Below, piece by piece: positions 51,980-61,641 of a stretch of DNA of 64,000 nt. The number at the start of each line of letters is the position of its first letter. Positions within the stretch are counted from its first letter, which is position 1. Below the pieces are notes generated by a model. The model was given only the letters and a program-made list of their open reading frames with translations, had not been told where the DNA came from and ran no database searches. Source of the stretch: Ruminococcus sp. (GTDB taxonomy: Bacteria; Bacillota; Clostridia; Oscillospirales; Acutalibacteraceae); NCBI GenBank assembly GCA_017457955.1, contig JAFTGL010000012.1, positions 124,001-188,000 of the forward strand, written 5' to 3'. The translations under genes and the position numbers were made by a program.

Positions 51980-53980
51980 TTATGATACGTCGAGATTATC
52001 GGTATAATTCGCACCGAACTCGACGATATAATCCTTTCTGCCCTGCAAGTTGTCGCCTAAGAGCACGTCGAAAATATGTGCCGTGCGCTCTGCGTCGTCG
52101 GGCATGACCTTGATCAGACGGCGGGTATCGGGGTTCATGGTCGTCAGGCTCATCATATCGGGTTCGTTCTCGCCGAGACCCTTGGAGCGCTGGATCGTAA
52201 ATTTACCGCTGCCGATCTCGCCCAAATACTTTTCTTTTTCCGCTTCGGTATAAGCGAAATAGACCTTGTCCTTCGTGGTGATCTCATACAGCGGGGATTC
52301 GGCAATATAGACCTTGCCCTCTTTGATGAGGTCGGGAGTCAGGCGGTAGATCATCGTCAGCAGCATCGTACGGATATGGAAGCCGTCGACGTCGGCATCG
52401 GTACAAATGATGACCTTATTCCAGCGCAGGTTATCGATGTTGAAGGCGTTGATATCCTTTTTCTTCGACTTGCTCTTTCCCATATCGACCTGCACGCCGC
52501 AACCGAGAATCTTGATGAGGTCAGTGATGATCTCGCTCTTGAAAATACGGTCGTAGTCGACCTTCAAGCAGTTCAATATCTTGCCGCGGATGGGCATGAT
52601 CGCCTGAAAGTCGGGATTACGTGCCTGTACACACGCGCCCTTTGCGGAGTCACCCTCTACGATGAACAACTCGCGCTCGTCTACGTTTTTACTGCGGCAG
52701 TCGGTGAATTTTGCAATCTTCGAAGTAATGTCGATCTTCGCGGTCAGGTTGTTTTTGATACGGACGCGGGTCTTTTCGGCGTCCTCGCGGGAACGCTTGT
52801 TGATCAGCACCTGATTGCCGATCTTCTCCGCTTCGAGGGGATTCTCGATGAAATAGACCTCCAACTGATGACGCAGGAATTCGGTCATCGCGTCCTGGAT
52901 ACCCTTGTTGGTGATCGCGAGCTTCGTCTGGTTCGCGTAGGAAGTGACCGACGAGAACGAGGAAATGACGATCACCAGACAATCGGCGATATCGTCGTAT
53001 TTGATCTTGCTTTCATTTTTGTTGTATTTATTCTGTGCTTTCAGATAATTGTCGATCTGATAGACAAAGGCGTTGCGCACCGCTTTGTCGGGAGAACCGC
53101 CGTGCTCCAGCCATGACGAGTTGTGGTAATACTCGGTTAGGTTGACCTTGTTGGAGAACGCCAGCGCGACGTTGATCTTGCACTTATACTCGTCCTTATC
53201 GTCGCGGTCGCGGCACATGCGCTCGCCGCTCCAGCTCTGGACGGTCGTCAGGGCGTCCTCTCCTATCAGCTCGCTGACATGGTCGGCGATACCGTTCTCA
53301 TAGTAGAATTCCTCGACCTCAAAGGAACGTCCCGCCTGCTGACGGAAGATGAACTTCACACCGGGGTTGACGATCGCCTGACGGCGGATCATCTCGGTGA
53401 AAAATTCTTTCTCCATCTTGATGTCAGTGAATACTTCCAGATCGGGCTTCCAGCGGATCTTGGAGCCTGTCTCCCTGCCGTTGTACTCGGCGGTCTGCAA
53501 GCCGCCGATGTTCTCGCCCTTTTCAAAATGCAGGCTGTATTTTTTATGGTCACGCTTGATCTCGGCGTCCATGTACTCGGAAGCGAACTGGGTCGCGCAA
53601 AGTCCGAGACCGTTCAGACCGAGCGAGAACTCATAGTTGCCGCCGTTTTCGTTATCGTATTTGCCGCCGGCGTACAGGGTGCAGAACAACAGCTCCCAGT
53701 TATATTTTTCTTCGTTCTTATTGTATTCGACAGGAATACCGCGTCCGTGATCCTCGATCTCGATAGAGCCGTCATTGTAGGCGGTCAGGACGATCTCCTT
53801 ACCGTAGCCCTCACGCGCTTCGTCGATAGAGTTGGAGAGTATCTCAAATACGCTGTGCTGACAACCCTCGATACCGTCGGAGCCGAAGATGACCGCAGGG
53901 CGCTTGCGCACCTGATCGGGTCCCTTCAGAACCTTGATATCATCATTACTGTATTGTTCTTTCTTTCTTGCTTTTGCCAT
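51980..53980 (-). CDS. Type IIA topoisomerase subunit B (GyrB/ParE-like, divergent)
   Basis: ATPase and TOPRIM subunit, 666 residues. The GHKL ATP site has SNSIDEA, DHGRGIPV and LYAGGKY with GLNGLG (usually LHAGGKF and GLHGVG). TOPRIM has EGDSAKGACVQARN (usually EGDSAGGSAKQGRD) and the metal motif DADVDGFHI. Such changes at positions nearly invariant in GyrB/ParE mark it as a divergent paralogue. The last residues are intact. The ATG at 53980, after AGGTGA, is preferred to the one nine bases upstream. It lies downstream of uvrB. Confidence 0.88.
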   Translation of the reverse strand: MAKARKKEQYSNDDIKVLKGPDQVRKRPAVIFGSDGIEGCQHSVFEILSNSIDEAREGYGKEIVLTAYNDGSIEIEDHGRGIPVEYNKNEEKYNWELLFCTLYAGGKYDNENGGNYEFSLGLNGLGLCATQFASEYMDAEIKRDHKKYSLHFEKGENIGGLQTAEYNGRETGSKIRWKPDLEVFTDIKMEKEFFTEMIRRQAIVNPGVKFIFRQQAGRSFEVEEFYYENGIADHVSELIGEDALTTVQSWSGERMCRDRDDKDEYKCKINVALAFSNKVNLTEYYHNSSWLEHGGSPDKAVRNAFVYQIDNYLKAQNKYNKNESKIKYDDIADCLVIVISSFSSVTSYANQTKLAITNKGIQDAMTEFLRHQLEVYFIENPLEAEKIGNQVLINKRSREDAEKTRVRIKNNLTAKIDITSKIAKFTDCRSKNVDERELFIVEGDSAKGACVQARNPDFQAIMPIRGKILNCLKVDYDRIFKSEIITDLIKILGCGVQVDMGKSKSKKKDINAFNIDNLRWNKVIICTDADVDGFHIRTMLLTMIYRLTPDLIKEGKVYIAESPLYEITTKDKVYFAYTEAEKEKYLGEIGSGKFTIQRSKGLGENEPDMMSLTTMNPDTRRLIKVMPDDAERTAHIFDVLLGDNLQGRKDYIVEFGANYTDNLDVS

Positions 53981-54020
53981 TTTCTTCACCTAAGTTTCAT
54001 TTCATTCCAATAAAGAATTA

Positions 54021-55982
54021 TTATTTCAACCCTTTGAGCTTCTTGATCTGGTCGCGCAGGAATGCCGCGTGCTCAAATTCGAGCAGCTTCGACGCCGCCT
54101 GCATTTCCTTGGTCAGCTGTTTGATCATTTCGTGACGCTGTTCACGCGACAGTCTGCCGACAAGCTCCATTTCCTCGTCGGTATGGGTCGAGATCTCAAT
54201 GATGTCGTTGACCTTCTTGATAATGGTCTGCGGGGTGATGCCGTGCTCTTCGTTGTACTTCTGCTGGATTCCGCGGCGTCGGTTGGTCTCGACGATCGTA
54301 TTCTTCATCGACTCGGTCACGCTGTCGGCGTACATGATGACCGTACCGTCGGCGTTGCGCGCGGCGCGGCCTACCGTCTGGATCAGCGAACGCTCAGAGC
54401 GCAAGAAGCCCTCTTTATCCGCGTCAAGGATCGCTACCAAAGAAACCTCGGGGATATCCAAGCCTTCGCGAAGCAGGTTGATACCGACCAACACGTCGAA
54501 TTTGCCCAGACGCAGATCGCGCACGATCTCCATGCGCTTGACTGTGTCGATATCATGGTGCATGTAGCGCACCTTGATATCCATGCTCTCGAGATACTCC
54601 GTTAAATCCTCTGCCATCTTTTTGGTCAGAGTCGTCACCAGTACGCGCTGTCCCTTTTCGGTGCGCGTATTGATTTCGGAAATCAAGTCATCCAATTGTC
54701 CTTCAGTCGGTCTGACGGAAATTTCGGGATCAAGCAAGCCTGTCGGTCGTATGATCTGCTCCGCTACCACGGCGCTTTTCTCCAGCTCTAAATCGCCGGG
54801 AGTCGCGCTGACAAACACCGCCTGATTCAGCCGCTCATAGAACTCGTCAAAGTTCAAAGGACGGTTATCGTAGGCGGACGGCAGACGGAAGCCGTAGTCG
54901 ATCAGGCTCTTTTTGCGGGCATGATCGCCGCCGTACATGCCGCGCACCTGCGGCAGTGTCACATGGCTCTCGTCCACAAACAGCAAAAAATCCTTCGGGA
55001 AATAATCGAGCAAGGTGAACGGCGCTGATCCGGGCGCTCTGCCCGACAACACGCGGGAGTAGTTTTCAACGCCGGGGCACATGCCGATCTCCTGCAGCAT
55101 TTCTATATCATAGTGGGTACGCTGTTCAATGCGCTGTGCTTCAAGGAGCTTTCCATTTTCACGGAAAAATTTCAGCCGTTCTTCCAGCTCTCTTTCCAGC
55201 TCCGCGATCGCGCGGCTCATCTTATCGCCGTCGACGATATAGTGCGACGCGGGATAGATCGCGGCATGGCGCAGGTTCGCGATCAGCTCGCCTGTCAGCG
55301 GATTGATCTCTGTGATCCTGTCGATCTCGTCGCCGAAGAACTCAACGCGGATCACACGGTCGGATGACGCCGCGGGAAAAATCTCGACGATATCGCCGCG
55401 CACACGGAACTTATCGCGGACAAAGTTGATATCGTTGCGCTCATACTGCAGTTCGATCAGCTTGCGGATCAGATCGTCGCGGCTTTTCTCCATCCCCGGG
55501 CGCAGCGAGATCACCATATTGCGGTAGTCGATCGGGTCGCCCAGCGAATAAATACAGGATACCGACGCGACGATAATGACGTCACGGCGCTCCGACAGTG
55601 CCAAAGTCGCGCTGTGACGCAGCTTATCGATCTCATCATTGATCGCGGAATCCTTTTCGATATAGGTATCGCTCTGAGGGATATACGCCTCAGGCTGGTA
55701 ATAATCATAGTAGGATACAAAATACTCGACCGCGTTCTCGGGAAAGAACTCCTTGAACTCGGAGCACAATTGCGCGGCAAGGGTTTTGTTATGCGCTAAA
55801 ATCAGGGTCGGGCGATTCACCTGCGCGATAATATTCGCCATAGTGAAGGTCTTGCCCGAACCGGTAACGCCCAGAAGGGTCTGTTCCCTGTGCCCCGCGT
55901 TGATACTGTCGACGAGTGTTTGGATCGCGGCAGGCTGGTCGCCGGTAGGCTGATACTCAGAAACAAGTTTAAAGTGATCCAT
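54021..55982 (-). CDS. uvrB: Excinuclease ABC subunit UvrB
   Basis: Damage-verifying helicase of nucleotide excision repair, loaded by UvrA and partner of UvrC. Walker [14 protein letters not shown] is near residue 38, the beta-hairpin region YDYYQPEAY near residue 95, and helicase motifs DESHVTLPQ and QTVGRAARN follow. The C-terminal UVR motif, which binds UvrC, is at the end. It has 653 residues. The frame opens at 56009, but AAAGGA eight bases before the ATG at 55982 sets the start. It overlaps radC by 14 bp. uvrA and uvrC are not in the window. Confidence 0.97.
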   Translation of the reverse strand: MDHFKLVSEYQPTGDQPAAIQTLVDSINAGHREQTLLGVTGSGKTFTMANIIAQVNRPTLILAHNKTLAAQLCSEFKEFFPENAVEYFVSYYDYYQPEAYIPQSDTYIEKDSAINDEIDKLRHSATLALSERRDVIIVASVSCIYSLGDPIDYRNMVISLRPGMEKSRDDLIRKLIELQYERNDINFVRDKFRVRGDIVEIFPAASSDRVIRVEFFGDEIDRITEINPLTGELIANLRHAAIYPASHYIVDGDKMSRAIAELERELEERLKFFRENGKLLEAQRIEQRTHYDIEMLQEIGMCPGVENYSRVLSGRAPGSAPFTLLDYFPKDFLLFVDESHVTLPQVRGMYGGDHARKKSLIDYGFRLPSAYDNRPLNFDEFYERLNQAVFVSATPGDLELEKSAVVAEQIIRPTGLLDPEISVRPTEGQLDDLISEINTRTEKGQRVLVTTLTKKMAEDLTEYLESMDIKVRYMHHDIDTVKRMEIVRDLRLGKFDVLVGINLLREGLDIPEVSLVAILDADKEGFLRSERSLIQTVGRAARNADGTVIMYADSVTESMKNTIVETNRRRGIQQKYNEEHGITPQTIIKKVNDIIEISTHTDEEMELVGRLSREQRHEMIKQLTKEMQAASKLLEFEHAAFLRDQIKKLKGLK

Positions 55983-56694
55983 CTTCTTTATCCTTTGATT
56001 TAAACACATTTTCTTTGTCCAGCAGACCGCATTCCGCTAACGAAACACAATCATGGTCGGCAACAATAAAATGATCGACCAACGTTACACCCACCAAACC
56101 GAGCGCGTCCTTCAGCGCTAAGGTTGCATAAACATCATTCGGAGAAGGCAATGCCACTCCGCTGGGATGGCTGTGCGCGAGAAAAGCTGCGGTCGCGCCG
56201 TAGTTGAGCGCCAATGAAACGATATTTCGGAACGAGATATCGGCGGAGTCAAAATCACCGTGCGCGATCATACCGCAATAAACCTCTTTTCCCTTCTTAT
56301 CCAACAGCAGTAAGAGGACGTTTTCGGTCTCTTCATAACCGATATACCTATCTATGATATAATCGACGATATTATTCGAATTAATCACCTTATTACGATT
56401 ACGGTGTTTATCCGAAAGATACACTCTGGATACTCCGGGGATAAGTTTGATCAGCATCGCCTGATGCTCGGTCAATCCAGCGCTTTGCAGCGATTCCATA
56501 GAAGCGTCGAATACAGCCGACAGCGAACCGAAATGATCGATCAGATTTTTAGCGATATCGTTTGTGTTGCGCTGAGGAATTGCGTAGTACAAAAGAATCT
56601 CCAAGACCTCATGCGGTTCAAACACATCCAAACCGTGCTCCGCGAGCTTTTTCTTCATACGCGCGCGATGACCGCTGTGATCGGCTTTCGGCAT
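55969..56694 (-). CDS. radC: RadC family (JAB/MPN domain) protein
   Basis: A 241-residue protein: HhH-like N-terminal half and a C-terminal JAB metalloprotease-type domain with the zinc motif HSHPSG...D ([18 protein letters not shown]) and an upstream Glu. Despite the name, a DNA repair role is doubtful and its biochemical activity is unsettled. AGGAGG seven bases before the ATG at 56694 outweighs the longer frame from 56736. It is co-transcribed with and overlaps uvrB. Confidence 0.92.
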   Translation of the reverse strand: MPKADHSGHRARMKKKLAEHGLDVFEPHEVLEILLYYAIPQRNTNDIAKNLIDHFGSLSAVFDASMESLQSAGLTEHQAMLIKLIPGVSRVYLSDKHRNRNKVINSNNIVDYIIDRYIGYEETENVLLLLLDKKGKEVYCGMIAHGDFDSADISFRNIVSLALNYGATAAFLAHSHPSGVALPSPNDVYATLALKDALGLVGVTLVDHFIVADHDCVSLAECGLLDKENVFKSKDKEDGSL

Positions 56695-56745
56695 ACCGAC
56701 ACCTCCTGTCGCTCTCAAAACCCTATATGTAGCCATTATATGTAA

Positions 56746-56774
56746 ATTTTAGCACAAATTGTGGTGGATTGCAA
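56746..56774 (-). promoter_or_regulatory. Sigma-A promoter of radC-uvrB
   Basis: Minus strand TTGCAA (56769-56774), 17-bp spacer, TAAAAT (56746-56751), with TG one base before the -10. Confidence 0.65.
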
Positions 56775-56868
56775 TATTTATGAAAGGATTTTAACCGCTA
56801 TACGGGATCATGATTCAAAGATTGCTTCTTTTGATCGTGTATCTGACATAACGAGAAAGGGATTCCTC

Positions 56869-56898
56869 TTGACACGTTTGGAAATGAATGTATATAAT
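56869..56898 (+). promoter_or_regulatory. Sigma-A promoter of small lipoprotein gene
   Basis: TTGACA (56869-56874), 18-bp spacer, TATAAT (56893-56898); the predicted start is about 30 bp before the ATG. Confidence 0.8.
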
Positions 56899-56933
56899 AG
56901 ACTCATAAAACATAATCAGAAGGAATCAGCATT

Positions 56934-57395
56934 ATGAAAAAAATGATAGCACCGATATTGATCCTTGCGATCTGCGCTTTTTTGGCAGCTTGTTCTGCCA
57001 ACAGCGCCTTAGAAAACACCGCAGACCCTACCGCTTTTCAAAGTATTGCTCCATCAACTACTGAAACATCATCCGAAAAACGGTTCGCATCTCTTGAAGA
57101 GTATGTCGACTTCGTTTTCGCAGATATGGATAAAGATGACTTTACCACCGAATACATGACATATACCATTTATGATGACAAGGACGCTTTGGTATATGAT
57201 TACACCTATAACGTACAATACGATAACGTAGAGGAAATCAAAGAAAAACTCGACGCCTCGTATGATCCCGAAAATGAAACCATACAATATATGCTCTCTG
57301 AGCTTCAAAGCAATGTTGCGATTGATAGCCCCAAGATCAAATATATCTATCGCAACAATGATGGTACCATCATCACAGAGCAGGTATATGAATAA
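56934..57395 (+). CDS. Small acidic lipoprotein of unknown function
   Basis: A 153-residue protein with lipobox LAAC (Cys20) after a short hydrophobic stretch. A Ser/Thr-rich linker (about 22-48) precedes an acidic alpha/beta domain rich in Tyr and Asp. The domain resembles the DUF4854-type lipoproteins of gut Firmicutes (LEEYVDFVFADMDKDD...), but I am not sure of the family. It is a single gene with its own promoter and a strong terminator. AAGGA lies nine bases before the ATG. Confidence 0.75.
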   Translation: MKKMIAPILILAICAFLAACSANSALENTADPTAFQSIAPSTTETSSEKRFASLEEYVDFVFADMDKDDFTTEYMTYTIYDDKDALVYDYTYNVQYDNVEEIKEKLDASYDPENETIQYMLSELQSNVAIDSPKIKYIYRNNDGTIITEQVYE

Positions 57396-57412
57396 GCGCT
57401 TATACTAATAAA

Positions 57413-57458
57413 GGCTGCCGCATAAAAATGAATCAGCGGCAGCCTTATATTATTATTT
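57413..57458 (+). terminator. Rho-independent terminator, probably bidirectional
   Basis: Perfect 9-bp arms (57413-57421, 57436-57444) around a 14-base AT-rich loop, then TTATATTATTATTTTTT on the plus strand. The convergent sipW-like gene ends at 57453, so the same stem may end that transcript too. Confidence 0.85.
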
Positions 57459-58058
57459 TTTGCGCTTTTTACTTGGTTTCTTCGGCTTTGGCTCATAATA
57501 GTCATCGTCTTTATCATCAAAAGATTTATAAGCAACCACAAGCCGGATCATCTCATATCCAAACAGTACAAGGATGATCAGGATAAAGGTGACCAATCCG
57601 TATGGGGATAAGAAGAAAGAGTAAAGCGTATTCAGCCATGGGATTTTTCGGATAAATTTTCCTTCTATCTGGTCATAGCTGATGACCGGATCCAACTCCG
57701 CTCCAACCTTATCGCCCTGAGTCTGATAATAATAGGTACCGTTCCTGCTCTCAGGATCGGTCACAACTCTGTGGGTGATCGTCTGCCCCGCCAAATCGCC
57801 GGAGAGAGAATCGTAGGTAACAATATCGCCCTTTTTGATATCCTCGGGCGCCACCTTTTTATCAATGATAACATCGCCGACCAACAGCGTAGGCTCCATA
57901 CTGTCCGTCTGAACGCGGTAGATCGTAAAGCCGAACACAGAAGGAACATGTCCTGTAAGACGCATGATAAAAATAACAATGACAAGGATGATCACCGCGA
58001 CCAATAAAATCGTAGAAAGAACACTGAAAACCTTTCTCACTGATGTTTTTCGTTTCAT
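57453..58058 (-). CDS. sipW: SipW-type (ER-type) signal peptidase I
   Basis: A 201-residue membrane protease. Residues 14-34 form a membrane helix. The catalytic Ser53 is in TDSMEPTLLVGD and the base is His96 in ITHRVV, the Ser-His arrangement of archaeal/eukaryotic and SipW-type enzymes rather than Ser-Lys. Asp116 in QGDKVG completes the conserved set. A second helix (about 152-174) and a Lys-rich tail follow. In B. subtilis SipW processes TasA and TapA of the biofilm matrix. The next genes upstream encode proteins with SipW-type signals, so they are likely its substrates. Confidence 0.92.
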   Translation of the reverse strand: MKRKTSVRKVFSVLSTILLVAVIILVIVIFIMRLTGHVPSVFGFTIYRVQTDSMEPTLLVGDVIIDKKVAPEDIKKGDIVTYDSLSGDLAGQTITHRVVTDPESRNGTYYYQTQGDKVGAELDPVISYDQIEGKFIRKIPWLNTLYSFFLSPYGLVTFILIILVLFGYEMIRLVVAYKSFDDKDDDYYEPKPKKPSKKRKK

Positions 58059-58106
58059 ACGATAAGATCACTCCTCGGGAATATCGGATGGTTTTGTGCT
58101 ATCCTT

Positions 58107-58136
58107 ATTATAATTGATAAGAATATAATCCGTCAA
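58107..58136 (-). promoter_or_regulatory. Sigma-A promoter of sipW
   Basis: Minus strand TTGACG (58131-58136), 18-bp spacer, TATAAT (58107-58112). It shows sipW is transcribed separately from the matrix protein genes. Confidence 0.7.
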
Positions 58137-58144
58137 GAACAAAG

Positions 58145-58176
58145 TCAAAGAAAAGCGGCGAGCCGAAACTCGCCGC
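58145..58176 (-). terminator. Rho-independent terminator of the surface-protein operon
   Basis: Minus-strand perfect 8-bp GC-rich arms (58155-58162, 58169-58176), 6-base loop, then TTTTCTTTGACTTTG. It follows the TasA-like gene. Confidence 0.8.
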
Positions 58177-58183
58177 ATATAAA

Positions 58184-58858
58184 TCAGTTGTACATCAAAT
58201 ACATATTCGCGTAGCTTCCGCCATCGCTCTCAGGAGCAAGATTGATCGTAACGGCGGAACTACCGTTGTTGATAACAAACCAGTCAACCTGCAGCAAACC
58301 GGGACCATCGACGTCATTGACGTCCTTACGCTTGACAAAAGCGTTGCGCGTCAGGCAAAAGTCGGTCTGCTGACCCGATACCGTACGAACCGTATTAGAG
58401 GGGCTGGTCTCAGCTATGGTCAAGTTAGAGCCGCTCTCTCCGAATGAAGCAAAATACAGCGAAACATCAGAGGGATAATTCTCGTCAGCGTTGGTGATCG
58501 AGGTACGGAAATACGCGGTTTCACCTGCTCCGACTTCCAGGTAATCTCTCTCTACGGTATACACTATCTGATCAGCGTAAAAACCTTCCTGTTGAGATGC
58601 CTGTTCAGAAGTAAGCTTACTTCCTTCAAAGGTGGAAAAGGTGCACTGCTCCGAGCGGTTATAAGTCGTTTTCTTATACTCCATGCCCGCGCCGGTTACT
58701 GAATTCGGGGCGAACCATGAGAAGCTGGCGGTAATAATATTGACGATCAAAATCATTACGGCTAAAACAGAAATCAGTACAACGCCGCGACGTGTCGCCC
58801 GATTCTGCTTTTTGTCCCTTGCTTTCGCAGCAGTCTTTTGTTTGTTTTCAGCTTTCAA
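58184..58858 (-). CDS. Secreted protein with SipW-type signal peptide (TasA/camelysin-like)
   Basis: A 224-residue protein. The N-terminus is long and basic (KQKTAAKARDKKQNRATRRG), followed by one helix (about 25-43) and the sequence TASFSWFAP, typical of SipW-processed exports. The mature part is predicted beta-rich, with VGAGETAYFRTSITNADENYPSDVSLYFA-like strands (two pieces, AGETAYFRT and YPSDVSLYF) as in fibre-forming matrix proteins. A GTG opens the frame at 58867, but it overlaps GGAGGTGAT; TTG at 58858 is the natural start. It is downstream of the 877-residue protein by about 40 bp and shares its promoter. Sequence similarity to TasA itself is weak. Confidence 0.75.
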   Translation of the reverse strand: MKAENKQKTAAKARDKKQNRATRRGVVLISVLAVMILIVNIITASFSWFAPNSVTGAGMEYKKTTYNRSEQCTFSTFEGSKLTSEQASQQEGFYADQIVYTVERDYLEVGAGETAYFRTSITNADENYPSDVSLYFASFGESGSNLTIAETSPSNTVRTVSGQQTDFCLTRNAFVKRKDVNDVDGPGLLQVDWFVINNGSSAVTINLAPESDGGSYANMYLMYN

Positions 58859-58897
58859 TGGTATCACCTCCGTTCTGTAAAACTATTTCAATCAAGT

Positions 58898-61531
58898 TTA
58901 ATCGGCGCTTACAAACGCGACATAAGACGTTGTCAGTGTATAGAAAGGATTTGCGTCATTACCGGTATCGCTGTAGCCGCTCACAAGGGTCTTAGCGGTT
59001 GCGTTGATCGTATTATGGTCATCATCGAGCGTTATCATATCGGGTGTATACGCGATAAAGTAGACGTTATCCTTACCCGTTTCGCTGTTCCCCATCGTGT
59101 AATCGAAATTATTATTCGTATATGAGGGAACCGCATAGCGGCTTGATTTAGCAAAGCCGAAAGAAATCTGCGTCGCATTGGCAGGGACCGTAACACGATA
59201 GCGTGTATTCTGCGGCTTACCCGTGATACCCTTATAAACATCCTGAGCAGTCTGATAATAAGAATTACCCTCATCATCCACGAAGAACGCCATCACACGG
59301 TAATCGGACAGATCAAGACCGGTATTGTTGATGAAGTAGATCTGGCGCGCGCCGTCAGCATTATCCGCATCGACGGTCGTATGTAAGATATCCGTCCTTG
59401 CGTTGGCTCCGGTCTTACCCATGTTTACATAGAAGTATTTGGGACCGTTCTTACTCATCGGACCGTCGTCGGCTGACGGATCGATCTCATAGACCGCAGA
59501 AGCACCGATTTGCGTGCCGAGGAAACCGGCAGCAGAAGCGGCTTCATAGAAATTAACGTTATCGGAAGAAGCGTAAAGCGTCGTAGTATAACCGGATGCG
59601 TTTGTGATGTTGTACTCGACATCCATTTTCGCATCGTTCGGATTACCATAGATCTTTTGTAATTGAGGGATTTCGAACGACTTTATCAAGCTCTTGATTT
59701 TGTAGTAAACGGTGATAGTATCGCCGGTCGCGTAAATCGTATTGCCGTCTGTTCCTGTATAGGTCACCTTGACGTAGACCGGAAGAACGATGTCTGCCGT
59801 CGTAGCCTCGGAAGCGGTCTGCGCGCCGAAAGTGATCTTGGTAGTTTCGGAAGATCCTGTAGACGTAACGCTATCCAGCACCTCGTCGTTCGCGTTATAC
59901 CATGTATAGACATAGTTGCTGTCGTTCGGCGGGGTGTTGATCGAAGCGGTAAAGCTGAAGTCCGAGCCGAGTGTCACCACATAGGGATTCTCAGAATCAA
60001 AGCCGTACTCGTGACCGTTGTTCAAATTTTCATTCGGATCAAAGCCGGACATCGTCAGCGTCCACTGAGGCTTCGTGGGAAGTACCGTAACAGTGGCAGT
60101 GCCGGTTTTTGCAGTAGCGGAAGTGATCGAATTGCTACCAGATGTCTTTCTTGCTTTAGAGGACAAGGTAACGGTATAGACGCCGGGCTTCGCGGCGCTG
60201 AATACGCCCGTGGAAGTAACCGAAGCACCGCTCGACGGACTGATGGTATAAGTGTTGACAGCAGTCGCACCGGATGCCGCAATCGTAACGGACGGGTTCA
60301 AATCAACAGAGGTTCCAACCGTGGTTTGCTTATTGGAAATCGAAACCGCTGTAGGCGGATTGATCGTATAGTTTGCTGTGGCTGTACAATTAGCAGTCGT
60401 TCTAACTTTTGTCGGTGATTTGGTACTGCTGTAGCCGGAAGCATAGGTCTGAGTACCAGTATTGTAAGTCCAATTACTGAAAGTATAGCCGGTAATACTA
60501 TTTGCAGTGATCGTAGCCCATGCATACTGACCATCACCGGTATAAGAAATCGATGGATTTGATGAGGAAGTGGCTATGTATGAAGGAGCAATCGCCGTAG
60601 CATTGACATAAGGCACCACATAGTAAGCATACCAGTTATATTCGCCGTTATTTAATTTTGATGCGGTTTCTGTCTTAGTTTTTGTAGCTGTAGAAGAAGG
60701 ATGTTCATTACTGGTGTTATAAAAACCGCGGAATTCTACAGTGTTCGGACAATTCGCTGTCAACGTGTATTCCGAACCGTAGGCAGGATAATGCGTAAAC
60801 GGATTACTCGATTGTGTATTTCCGGATCGCGCGGTTGTCGCATATTTAGCATTTGCATAATTAAACTCACTCAATGATGCAGAAGTATAGATGCTGGAGT
60901 TTGCAAGATACTGGTAACTGTTTCCGCCGTCATAGGAAACCATTGTATACACATTGAGTTTTGAGTTCAAATCTCCTGTATTTGTATACTGTACATTACT
61001 GGTTCCTTTAAAGTAAGTACCTGCACTGACATTACCGGTAATATCACTGGTTTTATTCGTCCAGTCGTCTGCAGCTTTATTGATCAAAAAGCCGGCGTAT
61101 CCACCCCAACCGCTGTTGCGATAGTATATCTTTGTTCCGGTCATCTTGGTCATACCGGAATTTTGAGTATAGCCGTCTGACTTCCAGAAATACATATTAG
61201 CCGATCCCCATCCTTCAGTATCGACATAATATACAGGAGCAGTTAGGTCGCCACCTGTAGAAGCCAGATCGGCATTCGCGCCGGTGAGGGCGATATCTCT
61301 TTGCGCCTTTGTGTTGCGGACATTGACGAGGATGGAGTGCTCCCTCTCCTCAGGGTGGATATTATCGGAAATATAAGCGGAAAAGGTCGTCGATACGATG
61401 CCGAAGATCAGGAGAAACAGCGCGGCAACAATCGCCGTTTTCTTAGGCATAAACAGCATAGACTGTTTACGGCGTTTGTCGGCAAATTTTTCAGCGTAAT
61501 GATAATGGTTATTCTTACGATTATGCGCCAT
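58898..61531 (-). CDS. Large multidomain secreted protein with SipW-type signal
   Basis: An 877-residue protein. Basic start, helix at residues 32-50 and STTFSAYISDN look like a SipW-type signal. The first mature module (about 80-190) has spaced aromatic/Gly pairs (YYVDTEGWGSANMYFWKSDG, IYYRNSGWGGYAGFLIN) reminiscent of CBM26-like starch-binding domains. Then follow Ser/Thr/Asn/Tyr-rich segments, an InlB-type B-repeat-like stretch (ITGYTFSNWTYNTGT), an Ig-like domain (about 395-490), and further beta domains. No wall anchor (LPXTG) or catalytic site is seen. It has its own promoter. It is probably a surface or matrix component; function is inferred from context only. Confidence 0.78.
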   Translation of the reverse strand: MAHNRKNNHYHYAEKFADKRRKQSMLFMPKKTAIVAALFLLIFGIVSTTFSAYISDNIHPEEREHSILVNVRNTKAQRDIALTGANADLASTGGDLTAPVYYVDTEGWGSANMYFWKSDGYTQNSGMTKMTGTKIYYRNSGWGGYAGFLINKAADDWTNKTSDITGNVSAGTYFKGTSNVQYTNTGDLNSKLNVYTMVSYDGGNSYQYLANSSIYTSASLSEFNYANAKYATTARSGNTQSSNPFTHYPAYGSEYTLTANCPNTVEFRGFYNTSNEHPSSTATKTKTETASKLNNGEYNWYAYYVVPYVNATAIAPSYIATSSSNPSISYTGDGQYAWATITANSITGYTFSNWTYNTGTQTYASGYSSTKSPTKVRTTANCTATANYTINPPTAVSISNKQTTVGTSVDLNPSVTIAASGATAVNTYTISPSSGASVTSTGVFSAAKPGVYTVTLSSKARKTSGSNSITSATAKTGTATVTVLPTKPQWTLTMSGFDPNENLNNGHEYGFDSENPYVVTLGSDFSFTASINTPPNDSNYVYTWYNANDEVLDSVTSTGSSETTKITFGAQTASEATTADIVLPVYVKVTYTGTDGNTIYATGDTITVYYKIKSLIKSFEIPQLQKIYGNPNDAKMDVEYNITNASGYTTTLYASSDNVNFYEAASAAGFLGTQIGASAVYEIDPSADDGPMSKNGPKYFYVNMGKTGANARTDILHTTVDADNADGARQIYFINNTGLDLSDYRVMAFFVDDEGNSYYQTAQDVYKGITGKPQNTRYRVTVPANATQISFGFAKSSRYAVPSYTNNNFDYTMGNSETGKDNVYFIAYTPDMITLDDDHNTINATAKTLVSGYSDTGNDANPFYTLTTSYVAFVSAD

Positions 61532-61577
61532 TTTAACTCTCCTTTCCTGCTTATTCTGTCAAAAGATCTGATATATT

Positions 61578-61606
61578 ATTATATCATATTCAGCCTGTTT
61601 TTACAA
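61578..61606 (-). promoter_or_regulatory. Sigma-A promoter of the 877-residue surface-protein gene
   Basis: Minus strand TTGTAA (61601-61606), 17-bp spacer, TATAAT (61578-61583). The predicted start is about 40 bp before the ATG, which has AAGGAGAG upstream. Confidence 0.75.
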
Positions 61607-61641
61607 TGATAAACTAAGGTAAACAATTATCAATCCAGTCA

